A stretch of 50,701 nt of DNA from Anabaena sp. UHCC 0204. GTDB lineage: Bacteria > Cyanobacteriota > Cyanobacteriia > Cyanobacteriales > Nostocaceae. This document shows, in pieces, positions 25,812 through 36,102 of the stretch. The notes under the pieces were generated by a model. It saw only the letters and a program-made list of their open reading frames with translations. It made no database searches and had not been told where the DNA came from. A program made the position numbers and the translations under genes. Location of the stretch: assembly GCF_009711975.1 (NCBI RefSeq), contig NZ_VIKW01000029.1:1-50701 (forward strand), read 5' to 3'. Within the stretch, counting starts at the first letter, position 1. Every line of letters starts with the position of its first letter.

Positions 25812-27293
25812 TCAAAATTTATTCGGAAAATGTCTTAATTGATAACGGTTTTGATATTGATCAATATAGGCAATATTGTCCATTTCTAGTTTTGATAATA
25901 ATTTCATGGGAAATTCTTCTGGTGTATATTGGGGAATATACCAAGACTGTTTATTAAAGTAGTCTTGTAAACTTGGGTCTTCAAAACGACGACCATAAAT
26001 AGCAAAAATTGTATTTCGCATAATATCTAATTGATAACCATTTTTGCCAAATAAATCTACATCCGTGACTGGCCTTTGAGATAACCAAGCATAATTATCT
26101 ACATTTGTATTAGTTTCTGAGGGTAGGATTGGTGAGATTAATTCAGGATTTGTGGGTGTTATATTTAATGGCGGTTGTAAAATTGGTAAAGTCACAGGAC
26201 TATCTTGAACCGATGGGGTTGTCATGGTTCTTGTTGTCGAAATTGACACCTCAGTTTTTGTTGTAGATTTGAAAGATTGTGTGATTAATTGACTAATAAT
26301 TACTGATACACCAACTAAACCACCAGCGATTAAACTACCCATGAGAATAGTCTTCTGAGTATTAACTGGACTATTAACTGGACTATTAACTGGGTAAGAA
26401 ATAGTTGATTCCTGTAGTGTAGATATAAAGTTTGTAATAAGAGATGGTGCTGGGGTTGTGAAAGAGGAATTGATGGGACTTTGTAAAGCCGCCAACATTG
26501 CTTTTGCAGTCGGATAGCGATCGCGTGGATGATAGGCGATCGCTTTATCAATTACCCTCGCTATAGTTGGATCTAAATTACCAATATAATGTCTCCACAA
26601 CACCTCACCAGTCTGAGAATCTGTTTCTAATTTTTGTGGTCTTTTCCCTGTTAACAAAAAAATTGCTGTTAACCCTAAACTATATAAATCACTAGAATAA
26701 ATTGGTCTACCTGCTGCTTGTTCACTGGACATAAATCCAGGTGTACCAATCACAATCGAACTAGTCGGATTACCTTGGGAATTCATCACTGTTCCCATTG
26801 ATTCCCGCACTGCACCAAAATCAATTAATACCGGTTTACCATCATGATGACGTAAAATAATATTATCTGGCTTAATGTCGCGGTGAACAATATGTTCTGA
26901 ATGGATATAATCCAGAACCGGTAAGATATTTATTAATATTTCCCTAACCACTGTTTCTGTAAATAATCCCTGTTTCTGGAATTCTTTTGTTAACGTATTA
27001 CCTTCAATCCACTCTTGTACTAAGTAAAATTGTCCATCAGCACAGAAATAAGCATACAGAGCCGGAATTTGATCACAATGACCACCAAGTGTTTCTAAAA
27101 TAGCTGCTTCCCGTTGGAATCTATCTTGTACTAACTGGTAAATCTGGTGGTTATTTTGGATTGGTTTTAGCTGTTTTACAACACATAAACGCTTAGATGG
27201 CATATACGAATCCGTAGCGAGAAAGGTTTCGCCAAATCCACCAGATCCTAGTGTACGAATAACTTGATAGCGATTATTTAGCAAGGTTTGCAT
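25812..27293 (-). CDS. Membrane-anchored Ser/Thr protein kinase with YARHG-like domain, 493 aa
   Basis: The kinase domain closely parallels the paralogue at 21371-23167: LGSGGFGET, CVVKQLKP, HRDIKPDN, DFGAVRES. One membrane segment lies at about 313-335 (ILMGSLIAGGLVGVSVIISQL). The C-terminal part (about 410-485) has LDIMRNTIFAIYGRRFEDP and YFNKQSWY, which fits a YARHG domain, usually found outside the cytoplasm. So the kinase halves are alike but the sensor halves differ. It converges on the antiporter with a 1-bp gap. Start ATG 27293. Confidence 0.9.
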   Translation of the reverse strand: MQTLLNNRYQVIRTLGSGGFGETFLATDSYMPSKRLCVVKQLKPIQNNHQIYQLVQDRFQREAAILETLGGHCDQIPALYAYFCADGQFYLVQEWIEGNTLTKEFQKQGLFTETVVREILINILPVLDYIHSEHIVHRDIKPDNIILRHHDGKPVLIDFGAVRESMGTVMNSQGNPTSSIVIGTPGFMSSEQAAGRPIYSSDLYSLGLTAIFLLTGKRPQKLETDSQTGEVLWRHYIGNLDPTIARVIDKAIAYHPRDRYPTAKAMLAALQSPINSSFTTPAPSLITNFISTLQESTISYPVNSPVNSPVNTQKTILMGSLIAGGLVGVSVIISQLITQSFKSTTKTEVSISTTRTMTTPSVQDSPVTLPILQPPLNITPTNPELISPILPSETNTNVDNYAWLSQRPVTDVDLFGKNGYQLDIMRNTIFAIYGRRFEDPSLQDYFNKQSWYIPQYTPEEFPMKLLSKLEMDNIAYIDQYQNRYQLRHFPNKF

Positions 27294-27456
27294 AAATTAG
27301 CGCCAGTCAGGGAAAGGATACTTTGTTATACAGTGTACAGCTTTAATGTCTAATCGTCAGGGTATAGGCAAAAATCACCAACAATGCTTTGCTTGATTAA
27401 TTTGATCGAGACGGTTAATTAACCACAAAAATCACGGTTTGTCTCTTTTACCCCAT

Positions 27457-28002
27457 TCACTTCAAATCTAATAATCCTGTTTCTTTTAATTTAGGGTTAA
27501 AGCGGATTTGTGTTTTTACCCCCCGTGCTGCTATCACGGCTAAAATTTCTTCTTCAACGCGCCGGGCTACATTTTTTAAAACTTTGCTTTTCGCAAATTC
27601 ATCAATAGCTATATTCTGATAATTATTTTGTTCTTCTGCTGTCATTAATTCTTTGATATCAATGGGATTAATCCATTTTTGTTTATCCTCAGTATTAGTG
27701 ATAGCATTATTCCCATTTTCAGTTATCCAAGCATTTTCAATATTTTCTAAAATTGTCCGGTTAGGACGTTCTATTGTTTCTACTTTCACCCAATAACAGC
27801 TTTGTGGTTGACGGACTAAATGCTGTTTTAAACTTAGATAAATATCACGGGAATAGCCCACAAATTGGAGATTTTTATCTTGATCGAAAATAGCATAAAC
27901 CCCGATTTTTCCCTGAAAGTCAGCTATTACTTCACCATTATCATCAATATAGGCAAAGTATTCCAGACTGGCTAATGTTGGTAAACTTATTTCTTGTGTC
28001 AT
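27457..28002 (-). CDS. GIY-YIG nuclease family protein, 181 aa
   Basis: Residues about 30-100 show a GIY-YIG-like core: GVYAIFDQDKNLQFVGYSRD (VYAIF in place of GIY, FVGYS in place of YIG), then SLKQHLVRQ and the glutamate of NIENAWITENG. The C-terminal third is helical and basic. Many cyanobacteria have this short stand-alone type and its role is unknown to me; nuclease activity is inferred from the fold only. A small unknown gene lies directly upstream on the same strand (31 bp gap), so they may be co-transcribed. Confidence 0.75.
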   Translation of the reverse strand: MTQEISLPTLASLEYFAYIDDNGEVIADFQGKIGVYAIFDQDKNLQFVGYSRDIYLSLKQHLVRQPQSCYWVKVETIERPNRTILENIENAWITENGNNAITNTEDKQKWINPIDIKELMTAEEQNNYQNIAIDEFAKSKVLKNVARRVEEEILAVIAARGVKTQIRFNPKLKETGLLDLK

Positions 28003-28033
28003 AAATGAATTAACAGTTTATAGCTCTTATTGA

Positions 28034-28357
28034 TTACCCAATTTTCTTGTAAATCGCACATAGACGGCTTGGCTTAAATATTTTAGCATTAAACATAAAA
28101 TTTGGTGGTATGTTAATAATGGTATAGTCTTCAGATTGATAGTATTGTTCAAATTCGGCTGGCATTCCTTTGGGAGTTAGCAAACTGTAAGGAACTGGTT
28201 GAAACAGCAATTGTGTAAATTCAATTTCTTGCAATTGCAGATTTTGGCATATTTGCTTGAGAAAAGCCTCACCTGTTAATAAACTAAACAGAGTTTCCTG
28301 AGCTTGATTTTCTAGCGTAAAACTGCTATCGAAATTTTTAACTATTTTTAAAGACAT
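28034..28357 (-). CDS. Hypothetical protein, 107 aa
   Basis: The frame has an ATG start, no signal peptide and no membrane segment. The sequence is mixed, with LFSLLTGEAFLKQICQNLQL in the first half and a basic end (FKPSRLCAIYKKIG). I do not recognise a family. Same-strand placement 31 bp upstream of the GIY-YIG gene supports it being real. Base composition resembles its neighbours. Confidence 0.6.
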   Translation of the reverse strand: MSLKIVKNFDSSFTLENQAQETLFSLLTGEAFLKQICQNLQLQEIEFTQLLFQPVPYSLLTPKGMPAEFEQYYQSEDYTIINIPPNFMFNAKIFKPSRLCAIYKKIG

Positions 28358-28882
28358 TTCGGTTAAAGATAGTAAGTGATCATCGAATCTATTGCCATAG
28401 TATTTGAACTTTGAAAAAAAATTGTCAGGTATGAAAATTAAGAATTTTGGTGATATTGTAGTTTTTATTCAAAAGTAACAACGTTACTGAGTTTAAGTAT
28501 AAACACGATTTATGATCATATCAAAACCCCTATAAACAATTTTTAGGAAACACATTTACACCTAAATTCATATTTCAATACCGCCAGGAATTTTTATATA
28601 GAAAAGTGTCAATAAAGAACTATATCCTCCTATGAAACTGGTTTAATATTACAATACCTTCGCCAAATTCAAAAAAGCCTTGATTTTCAGCTTAGGTAAA
28701 AGCACGCTTATTTAATGTGAATAAGCATAAACTATCGCATTTATTGGGTTTTGCTTTGTTTAATCTAACCTTGCATCTAGCCGATTGTAATTTTCATACA
28801 ATTCTTCAAGTTATATTAGGGGAAATTGAGGACTACGAACTAGAGAGAAGTTTTGTCATAAGACCTTGCGGTAAGTGGGAAA

Positions 28883-29343
28883 CTCAGTCACTTTAGTGCT
28901 GAGAGGAAAACGACACGAGCAGTTCGACAAGCTCACTGACCACGGTTTTAACCGCCTTAAATATTTCTTTATTACCGCCTTGGAGTTAGGAAATTCGGGG
29001 TACTTTTGTGATGTACTTTCAACGGGACAATTACCGATTCAAATTTCCCAACTCTGTACGCATAATGTGTTGCACGCGATGTGCCTCCCATTTCTGGGGT
29101 AATGTTAGCTTCGACCAGTTATAAGAGCTTGTTTAGACTTGCAACACTGTTTCAGTGACCTTAAAACTGTTTAATTGCAAATGACAGAGCAGGGAACTAG
29201 CTATGCCTGACGGCACGCTGGCGCGAACGCATTCCAAGGTGTCGTGACTCAAATAACGGCTACCATAAGACTTACGCTCAGGGTGGTCTGGTCAGTACGG
29301 CTTGCTTGATTACTCTTGCAAACCCAGTCCCTTTAGGGCTGGG
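28883..29343. mobile_element. Possible non-autonomous IS200/IS605-type relic bounded by two bulged-T hairpins
   Basis: Hairpin 1 (28883-28903) is CTCAG-T-CAC-TTTA-GTG-CTGAG. Hairpin 2 (29323-29343) is CCCAG-T-CCC-TTTA-GGG-CTGGG. Both have a 5-bp stem, a bulged T, 3 bp and loop TTTA; the base pairs that differ changed together. Hairpins with an unpaired T are what Y1 transposases (TnpA) of IS200/IS605 recognise at element ends. No tnpA or tnpB remains; a 75-codon frame at 28875-29102 is not credible. The wider gene-free stretch 28358-29367 otherwise holds a small hairpin (GCTTATT/AATAAGC, 28706-28726) and AT-rich sequence. Confidence 0.45.
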
Positions 29344-29367
29344 TTACTGACTTCTAGTGAGATAGTG

Positions 29368-29778
29368 ATGCGAACAGACAAACATGATACGAGTAAACAG
29401 TTAATGATGAAATTACCTCTTTTAATACTGAGTTTTATATTGTGCGAATTAGTACAATGTCATGATGCTCATGCCAATACTCAGCCAGTATCCAATACTA
29501 CAGTTAAAAGTAACCAAGCAGAGGCTCTAATCACACAACCTGCCACAATTAACAGCAATTGGGATTATACACCGACATTAAATACTAAATCATATTTTAC
29601 AATCAAAGATCCAGACTGTAAAAAAATAAATCCTCTGGATTACATCAATAACCCAGAGTCTTTTTTCAAATCATGTGAGGATACAAATAACTCAAATCGA
29701 AAAATGTATGAACCAGTGGAGTATCTAAAAGTTCCTCCACTTGAGTCTGGGATTAATATCAAGCTTGGTGATTTTTGA
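29368..29778 (+). CDS. Small exported protein, 136 aa, unknown function
   Basis: From ATG 29368 the N-terminus is basic (MRTDKHDTSKQLMMK), then hydrophobic (LPLLILSFILCELVQC), ending in a likely signal peptidase site AHA/NT near residue 33. The mature part of about 100 residues has two cysteines (DPDCKKIN and FFKSCED), which could form a disulfide, and ends PPLESGINIKLGDF. I do not recognise the family. It converges on rpoC2. The frame is open further upstream, to 29302, but that part reads through the hairpin at 29323-29343. Confidence 0.6.
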   Translation: MRTDKHDTSKQLMMKLPLLILSFILCELVQCHDAHANTQPVSNTTVKSNQAEALITQPATINSNWDYTPTLNTKSYFTIKDPDCKKINPLDYINNPESFFKSCEDTNNSNRKMYEPVEYLKVPPLESGINIKLGDF

Positions 29779-29821
29779 TCATTAAACTCATAATCATAGT
29801 TCAGTGAAAACTAGAACTGAC

Positions 29822-29852
29822 AAAGGGGGTAAGATTATTTCCTACCCCTTTT
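29822..29852. terminator. Bidirectional hairpin between the exported protein gene and rpoC2
   Basis: AAAGGGGGTA and TACCCCTTTT pair around a loop of about 11 nt in the spacer between two convergent genes. A-runs and T-runs on the two sides of the stem allow it to act in both directions. Confidence 0.6.
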
Positions 29853-29863
29853 ACAACTAAATT

Positions 29864-32800
29864 TTATTCATCATCAAAATCATCGTCGTCGTCTTCCTCT
29901 TCCTCATCTTCCTCATATTCATCATCATCTTCCACAAGATCAATGATCTCATCAGCAATCAGATCATCGTCATCATCCAAAATCAGCCGCTCCCCTAGCT
30001 TGCTACCAAAACCACCGTCTCCAGCCCCCGGCGCATCCAAATTATAGAGCTTGGCTGTGCGGTCATCCAACACCATATCTAAGGGGTCATCGCCCTCATC
30101 CAATACCCCACTACCCATATCTGTCACGTAGTCCTCAATTGCCCCCGCTTCCTCATAGGTATTGTAGCCAGTACCCGCAGGAATCAAGCGGCCAATGATC
30201 ACGTTTTCCTTCAAACCCCGCAACCAGTCCGATTTCCCCTCAATGGCTGCTTCAGTCAAGACCCTAGTCGTCTCCTGGAACGAAGCCGCCGAAATGAAGC
30301 TGTCGGTATTCAACGATGCCTTGGTAATCCCCAGCAGCATGGGAGTATATTCTGCCCTCGCGCCACCAGTAATGGACATGGCTTCATTCACCTGCTCCAC
30401 TTGGCGCAGTTCCACCAGTTCACCCGGTAACATGGTTGTGTCACCACCATCATCAATCCGGACTTTGTTGGTCATCTGCCGCACAATCACCTCAATGTGC
30501 TTGTCAGAAATCTCAATCCCTTGAGATTGGTACACCATCTGCACTTCATTCACCAAAAAGGTTTGTACCTTCTGCAAAGCATGACTCGCACAGGCATAAA
30601 CCCCATCTTCCGAACCCAAGCTGAAGAATATCTCCAGGATTTCATGGGGGTTGGATGGTCCATCGGTCAAAGGTTGACCAGCTACAATCTGCGCCCCGTC
30701 CGGAACAATCAAATTTTGTCCAGGACCAAGGGGATAGTCTGTGACCGTGCCGTTGCTTTCCACCACCTTAATTGAGTAAGCCTCGCGGGTGATGGATGTC
30801 ACCTCATCCCCATCACCATAGACAACCTTCACTTCCCCCGGCCGCCGTGCCAAAATACAAGCTTCCTTGGGTTTCCGGGCTTCCAACAGTTCCTCAATCC
30901 GGGGTAAACCTTGAATAATGTCCCCAGTTTTTGCCCGTTCAAACACCAACAACACCAGATTGTCACCGCGCTGCACCAAATCCCCATCTTCCACCTGCAA
31001 AACCGCCCCCGGACTCACCCGGTAAGGACGACCAACTCTTAGGGTAATGGTGTAAGAAGGTGACAGGCCAGAGGTTACAGGTGACAGCGAAGAAGAACTA
31101 CTGTCACCTGTAACCTGTAACCTGTCACCTGCTTTTACTTCCACTACTTGACCGGAATCACTGGCCAATACACCAGGGGCAATTTCACTGCCTTCCACTA
31201 CCAAGTCCCCAGTTTTGATTTTAGGGGCAACAGTAGTGCTGACAGTCATTAAATCATGCGATCGCAATACCAAACAACGACGCACTGTTTCTGTCCCCTT
31301 CTGCACACCGCGGACAACGCCCCCTTCCTTACACAAAATACTCGTCCGTGCTACCACAGCACCAGGGGCAATAGTGTCACCGTCGGTCACTTCCAAGGTC
31401 GTTTGGGTACTGCCTTGGGTGGCATCAGCAGTAATATCGCGCCGCACTACCAAGGATTCCAAAATCACCAACTGCAATCTCTGGATTTCCTCATTTTCGG
31501 CATCGGCAATCAACTCAATATCCGCCGCCAGAGGTGAAGCACCGTGTTCAGCCGACTCTTCTTGGTCAATTTCCAAAACTATCTGTGTCCGCAGCAGTTC
31601 CACTCCTTCCACCGACTTCACCCGCTCGGAATCTTTGTAAGGAATCCGCTGCACTGCTCGCAACTGAATAGACCGCCCCGTATGCTGACTAATAGAGGTG
31701 GTAGCGGGGACATCAGGAGTAGTTGGCACAGCAAACTCCACCACCGGACGACTCAACAACCCTGGACCTTCTGGTGTTTCCACATATTGGATATAGCGCA
31801 ACTCCGTCGCCACTGTCCCTTGCAACTCCTCACCAGCTTGCAAGAAGGTATTGTCATGAACCATGGCAGCTTCTGGATCATCCACCATCAGCAATTCCCC
31901 TGGTTTGACTACCACTTCCCGGAGAATGTCGTTCTTTTGGGTAACTTCCACCACCCCAGAAGTCTGACAGAAAATGTCTTTGACTACTTCTGTTCCTGCT
32001 TCCACAAACTGGCCATCTTCCACCAACAGCAGGGAAATATCCTTGTTCACCTCATGGGTTTCTTCGGGGATCCACAGCAGCGTTCCCCCCTGCACTACCT
32101 CATAACCCAATTTGGCTTTGCCTTTTTTCTGGACTTCCACCCCGGCAAATTTCAACAAACCCCCGGTAGTGGTGCGGTAGTGGTCATCAATCAATTCTGC
32201 TACCACCTGGCCATTCTGCACCTTTGTTCCTGGTGTAGCGCGGAGGTTAAATTCTTGATTGTTAGCAGTGGTAATTAGGTAATTGTTCCGGCCTTGGGAA
32301 CTGTGGACCGTAATGGCGGCTTGATCCAAAATCACTGAAGCCGTAATAATTTCTATTTCCCTGGTCGCCTTCCCTGGTATCGCCTCCGGCAACCGCACTA
32401 CACCCCCATGGATGGTAGTTAATTTGGTTTGAGCCAAGACCCCATTGGTGTCAATGCCATCACCATTCTTCACCACCAACTCCGCCCCCGGTGGCAAATT
32501 GTAGACATCCCCAGACAGAATCCAAATCAGTCCCCCACGGGAAGCTGTGGTGGTGGTGTTGCCCTGTCTATCGGTCTTTTGTTCAGCCACCACATCAGCA
32601 AATTTCACCTCTCCAGCCAGGTCAGAAGCCACATCTTTGACGGCTTTTTCTGTATTGGTTCTGGTGGTTCTGCCTCCCAAGGCTACTTCTGCCACCAAAT
32701 GCTCTGCCAATACCTGCTGACCATCATGGATATATAGGGTTGAACCTTGGGTAACGGCTATTTCTTGACTTGCACCCCCATGTTTCTTGTCCCCTTCAAT

Positions 32801-33967
32801 CATGATTGTGCCGTTGGCTTCCACATACAACGCATCCTCACCATGACGGGTACGATAAGGACGAGTTTGTAGCTTGCGAGGAATTTTCACAGTTCCGGGA
32901 ACTTGCGATCGCACCTGTTGGGCAACTTCGCCTGTAAACACACCCCCGGTATGGAATGTCCGCATGGTTAGCTGTGTGCCTGGTTCACCAATACTTTGCG
33001 CGGCAATAATCCCCACTGCTTCCCCTAGATCCACCATTTTGGCATGAGCCAAACTCCAACCATAGCAATGCTGACAGACTGAACGCGCGGCTTCACAGGT
33101 CAAAGGACTGCGGACAATCACTTCCTTGACACCGGCTTTTTGAATAGCGATCGCTAAATCATCGTCTATGGGTGTATTCCGAGGGGCAATCATCGCTTTG
33201 GTTTGGGGATGCAGCACATCTTCTCCCACCACTCTCCCCATCAACCGGGTAGAGAGTTTAATCAAGGTTTTGCTACCTTCGGTCATGGCGCGGATGCTCA
33301 AACCCCTAGTAGTGCCACAGTCAAATTCCCGGACAATCACATCCTGGGACACATCCACCAAACGGCGAGTCAGATAACCAGAGTCGGCTGTCCGCAATGC
33401 CGTATCTACCAGGCCTTTGCGCGCCCCATAACTAGAAATAATATATTCGGTAACGGTCAATCCTTCCCGGAAGTTGGTCTTAATTGGCAAGTCAATAATT
33501 TCCCCTTGGGGATCTGCCATTAGTCCCCGCATTCCCACCAACTGCCGCACTTGGGAAATATTTCCCCGCGCCCCGGAAAACGCCATCATATAAACGGAGT
33601 TGAGGGGATTGGTTTTTTTGAAGTGGACAACCACCTCATCTTTGAGGGCTTCTGAGGTACTGTTCCAAGTATCAATTACCTTCTGGAAACGTTCAACTTC
33701 GGTAATTTCCCCCCGTTGATAGCGTTCTTCTGTGGCCAATATCTCTGTCTCGGCTGCTTCCAGGAGTTCTTTTTTGGAAGGAGGAATCATCAAGTCATCT
33801 ACGCTAATAGATACCCCGGCTTTGGTGGCATAGCGAAATCCCAAATCTTTGAGCTTATCCGCCATCACCGCCGTCCGCGCCGTTCCATAGTGAGTAAATG
33901 ACCAAGAAATCAAATCTCTCAGTTTAGCCTTATTAACCACAAGATTGCGAAAAACTGCTTTAGTCAT
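29864..33967 (-). CDS. rpoC2: RNA polymerase subunit beta-prime 2 (gamma-split form), 1367 aa
   Basis: The C-terminal part of the beta-prime subunit, a separate gene in cyanobacteria and plastids. A zinc site lies in [18 protein letters not shown] (about residues 293-310), and the trigger region [20 protein letters not shown] at about 316-335. The long middle is the SI3 insertion (sandwich-barrel hybrid repeats), which interrupts the trigger loop. It resumes at [20 protein letters not shown]. The C-terminus is an extended acidic tail ([16 protein letters not shown]). At about residues 946-970 a run of Ser-rich residues (DSSSSSLSP) is encoded by a heptad-repeat foldback. It is the last gene of rpoB-rpoC1-rpoC2. 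Confidence 0.97.
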   Translation of the reverse strand: MTKAVFRNLVVNKAKLRDLISWSFTHYGTARTAVMADKLKDLGFRYATKAGVSISVDDLMIPPSKKELLEAAETEILATEERYQRGEITEVERFQKVIDTWNSTSEALKDEVVVHFKKTNPLNSVYMMAFSGARGNISQVRQLVGMRGLMADPQGEIIDLPIKTNFREGLTVTEYIISSYGARKGLVDTALRTADSGYLTRRLVDVSQDVIVREFDCGTTRGLSIRAMTEGSKTLIKLSTRLMGRVVGEDVLHPQTKAMIAPRNTPIDDDLAIAIQKAGVKEVIVRSPLTCEAARSVCQHCYGWSLAHAKMVDLGEAVGIIAAQSIGEPGTQLTMRTFHTGGVFTGEVAQQVRSQVPGTVKIPRKLQTRPYRTRHGEDALYVEANGTIMIEGDKKHGGASQEIAVTQGSTLYIHDGQQVLAEHLVAEVALGGRTTRTNTEKAVKDVASDLAGEVKFADVVAEQKTDRQGNTTTTASRGGLIWILSGDVYNLPPGAELVVKNGDGIDTNGVLAQTKLTTIHGGVVRLPEAIPGKATREIEIITASVILDQAAITVHSSQGRNNYLITTANNQEFNLRATPGTKVQNGQVVAELIDDHYRTTTGGLLKFAGVEVQKKGKAKLGYEVVQGGTLLWIPEETHEVNKDISLLLVEDGQFVEAGTEVVKDIFCQTSGVVEVTQKNDILREVVVKPGELLMVDDPEAAMVHDNTFLQAGEELQGTVATELRYIQYVETPEGPGLLSRPVVEFAVPTTPDVPATTSISQHTGRSIQLRAVQRIPYKDSERVKSVEGVELLRTQIVLEIDQEESAEHGASPLAADIELIADAENEEIQRLQLVILESLVVRRDITADATQGSTQTTLEVTDGDTIAPGAVVARTSILCKEGGVVRGVQKGTETVRRCLVLRSHDLMTVSTTVAPKIKTGDLVVEGSEIAPGVLASDSGQVVEVKAGDRLQVTGDSSSSSLSPVTSGLSPSYTITLRVGRPYRVSPGAVLQVEDGDLVQRGDNLVLLVFERAKTGDIIQGLPRIEELLEARKPKEACILARRPGEVKVVYGDGDEVTSITREAYSIKVVESNGTVTDYPLGPGQNLIVPDGAQIVAGQPLTDGPSNPHEILEIFFSLGSEDGVYACASHALQKVQTFLVNEVQMVYQSQGIEISDKHIEVIVRQMTNKVRIDDGGDTTMLPGELVELRQVEQVNEAMSITGGARAEYTPMLLGITKASLNTDSFISAASFQETTRVLTEAAIEGKSDWLRGLKENVIIGRLIPAGTGYNTYEEAGAIEDYVTDMGSGVLDEGDDPLDMVLDDRTAKLYNLDAPGAGDGGFGSKLGERLILDDDDDLIADEIIDLVEDDDEYEEDEEEEDDDDDFDDE
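31058..31130. repeat. Heptad-repeat foldback inside the rpoC2 coding sequence
   Basis: AGGTTACAGGTGACAG (31072-31087) and CTGTCACCTGTAACCT (31101-31116) form a perfect 16-bp inverted repeat with a 13-nt loop. Outer arms AGGTGACAG (31058-31066) and CTGTCACCT (31122-31130) add 9 bp. The units match the intergenic heptads at 8005 and 33974. The reading frame passes through without a stop. Confidence 0.9.
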
Positions 33968-33973
33968 AATTTT

Positions 33974-34119
33974 AGGTTACAGGTTACAGGTTACAGGTTA
34001 CAGGTGAAGAAGTTAGAGGTAACAGATTATAGGAAGCAGGAGGCACCGAAGAGGGTAAGGTGAGAGAAAATTAATCTCACCTTCTTATTCACTGTCACCT
34101 GTCACCTGTAACCTGTCAC
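33974..34119. repeat. Opposed heptad arrays in the rpoC1-rpoC2 spacer
   Basis: AGGTTAC occurs four times at 33974-34001. At 34092-34119 are four CTGTCAC/CTGTAAC units of the complementary type. Together they could fold the 157-nt spacer of the rpoC1-rpoC2 message into a long hairpin. Confidence 0.85.
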
Positions 34120-34124
34120 CTTGC

Positions 34125-36017
34125 TTACGCCTCTATCGCTTCCTGAATAGCCTTGTTATAAATTGCTCTGCCAGGAGTCGTATAAATGTACTGAGAAATT
34201 ACATTGCCTTGGGCATCTTCCCGGACACGACGGAACTTATACTTCAGCGTCCGACTAATCAGCTTGCCCTTATCATCCTTATCTTCGGTGACTTCCAAAG
34301 GCTCAGTATCCGGTTCACCAGAGTCAATTTCCCCATCAAATCGCACATAGATATAGGCATGGAGATCAACCTGCTTCGCCTCATAAGCCATAATCACGTC
34401 ATCCAAAGATGAGAAATAGCCCCCAGCCCCCTTCGTTGCATTGGGATTTTCCGCAGTCAGGTAATATGCCCCCAAGACCATATCTTGGCTAGGGGTGACA
34501 ATCGGTTTACCTGTTGCCGGTGAGAGAATATTATTAGAAGCCAACATCAACAACCGCGCTTCTGCCTGACTCTCCAAAGACAAAGGCACATGAACCGCCA
34601 TTTGGTCACCATCAAAGTCAGCATTAAAAGCCGGACAGACCAAAGGATGCAATTGAATCGCTCTCCCTTCTACCAAAATTGGTTCAAAAGCCTGAATCCC
34701 CAAACGGTGTAGAGTGGGCGCACGGTTTAACATGACCGGATGCCCCTCAATCACCTCTTCCAACACATCCCAAACACTAGGATCATTGCGAGAAATCAGC
34801 TTCTTAGCAGCCTTGATATTGTTCACCATGCCAGAACGAATCAACCGATTAATCACAAAAGGCTGAAACAGTTCAATCGCCATTTCTCTAGGTAGTCCAC
34901 ATTGATGGATTTTCAGCTTGGGACCGACGACAATTACCGAACGTCCGGAATAGTCCACCCGTTTCCCCAGCAGGTTTTGGCGGAATCGTCCTTGTTTTCC
35001 CTCAATAATATCTGACAAAGATTTCAGCGGGCGGTTGTTTGCCCCCACCACAGTCCGTCCCCGACGACCATTGTCAATCAGCGCATCCACCGCTTCTTGC
35101 AGCATCCGTTTTTCGTTACGGACAATGATTTCTGGCGCTAAGATTTCCTGGAGTCTGGCGAGGCGATTGTTGCGGTTAATCACCCGGCGGTACAAATCGT
35201 TTAAATCGCTAGTGGCAAATCTGCCCCCATCCAACTGCACCATAGGGCGCAAATCAGGAGGAATGACAGGAATCACTTCCATCACCATCCACTCTGGCTG
35301 CGAACCAGTGGCAATGAAGTTATCAATCACCCGCAGCCGTTTAATTAACTTCGCTCGTTTTTGTCCCTTGGCATTACCAATATCTTCCCGCAGGGTTTCC
35401 GCCTCTTGTTCCAAATTGATATCAGCCAACAGTCGCAACAGTGCCTCTGCCCCAATGCCCACTTCTACACCCACCAGTTGGGAATCTTCGCTGTAGATAG
35501 CATCTTCAATTTCTAGCCACTGGTCTTCGCTGAGGAGTTGCTTGTAGCTGAGGGTTTCATAATTTCCTGGTGCTAAAACACAGTAGGAATTGAAATAAAC
35601 AATTTGTTCCACATCCCGCAGGGGCATATCCAGGAGAATGGCAATATAGCTAGGAATCCCTTTGAGATACCAAACGTGGGCAACTGGAGCGGCTAGTTTA
35701 ATAAAACCCATCCTGTGACGACGGACACGAGACTCGGTAACTTCCACACCACAGCGTTCGCAAACAATACCTCTATGGCGCACTCGTTTGTATTTGCCAC
35801 AATGGCATTCCCAATCTTTAGCAGGTCCAAAGATGCGCTCGCAAAACAAACCATCCATTTCCGGTTTGAGAGTCCGGTAATTAATAGTTTCTGGCTTTGT
35901 CACCTCACCTACCATCTGGCCATTAGGTAAAGTGCGTTCACCCCACTGGCGAATCCTTTCTGGTGAAGCTATGCCAATTTTTACGTAGTCAAATTGATTA
36001 TTTTGGGGGGATCTCAT
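34125..36017 (-). CDS. rpoC1: RNA polymerase subunit gamma (RpoC1), 630 aa
   Basis: The N-terminal part of beta-prime. The zinc ribbon uses Cys71, Cys73, Cys86 and Cys89 (CHCGKYKR and CERCG). The catalytic magnesium loop NADFDGDQM is at about 464-472. The clamp and dock regions in between are complete, with [20 protein letters not shown] and [16 protein letters not shown] as landmarks. ATG 36017 starts the standard [20 protein letters not shown]. Length matches cyanobacterial RpoC1. It lies between rpoB and rpoC2, separated from both by repeat-filled spacers. Confidence 0.98.
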   Translation of the reverse strand: MRSPQNNQFDYVKIGIASPERIRQWGERTLPNGQMVGEVTKPETINYRTLKPEMDGLFCERIFGPAKDWECHCGKYKRVRHRGIVCERCGVEVTESRVRRHRMGFIKLAAPVAHVWYLKGIPSYIAILLDMPLRDVEQIVYFNSYCVLAPGNYETLSYKQLLSEDQWLEIEDAIYSEDSQLVGVEVGIGAEALLRLLADINLEQEAETLREDIGNAKGQKRAKLIKRLRVIDNFIATGSQPEWMVMEVIPVIPPDLRPMVQLDGGRFATSDLNDLYRRVINRNNRLARLQEILAPEIIVRNEKRMLQEAVDALIDNGRRGRTVVGANNRPLKSLSDIIEGKQGRFRQNLLGKRVDYSGRSVIVVGPKLKIHQCGLPREMAIELFQPFVINRLIRSGMVNNIKAAKKLISRNDPSVWDVLEEVIEGHPVMLNRAPTLHRLGIQAFEPILVEGRAIQLHPLVCPAFNADFDGDQMAVHVPLSLESQAEARLLMLASNNILSPATGKPIVTPSQDMVLGAYYLTAENPNATKGAGGYFSSLDDVIMAYEAKQVDLHAYIYVRFDGEIDSGEPDTEPLEVTEDKDDKGKLISRTLKYKFRRVREDAQGNVISQYIYTTPGRAIYNKAIQEAIEA

Positions 36018-36020
36018 AAT

Positions 36021-36100
36021 AATTGATAATTGATAATTGATAATTGATAATTGATAATTAACAACTGATCATTGTCAATTGTTAATTGTCAATTGTTAAT
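36021..36100. repeat. Heptad arrays in the rpoB-rpoC1 spacer
   Basis: AATTGAT occurs five times in tandem at 36021-36055. It is followed by alternating GTCAATT and GTTAATT units up to 36100. The arrays occupy almost the entire 85-bp spacer. Confidence 0.85.
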
Positions 36101-36102
36101 TG

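Noticed and set aside
28875-29102. 75-codon frame in the hairpin block
   Set aside because: It begins inside the hairpin, has no ribosome site and an unnatural composition; no TnpB or TnpA motif is found.
31215-32278. Long plus-strand frames opposite rpoC2 (up to 244 codons)
   Set aside because: They are antisense shadows of a strongly supported essential gene; no recognisable domain.
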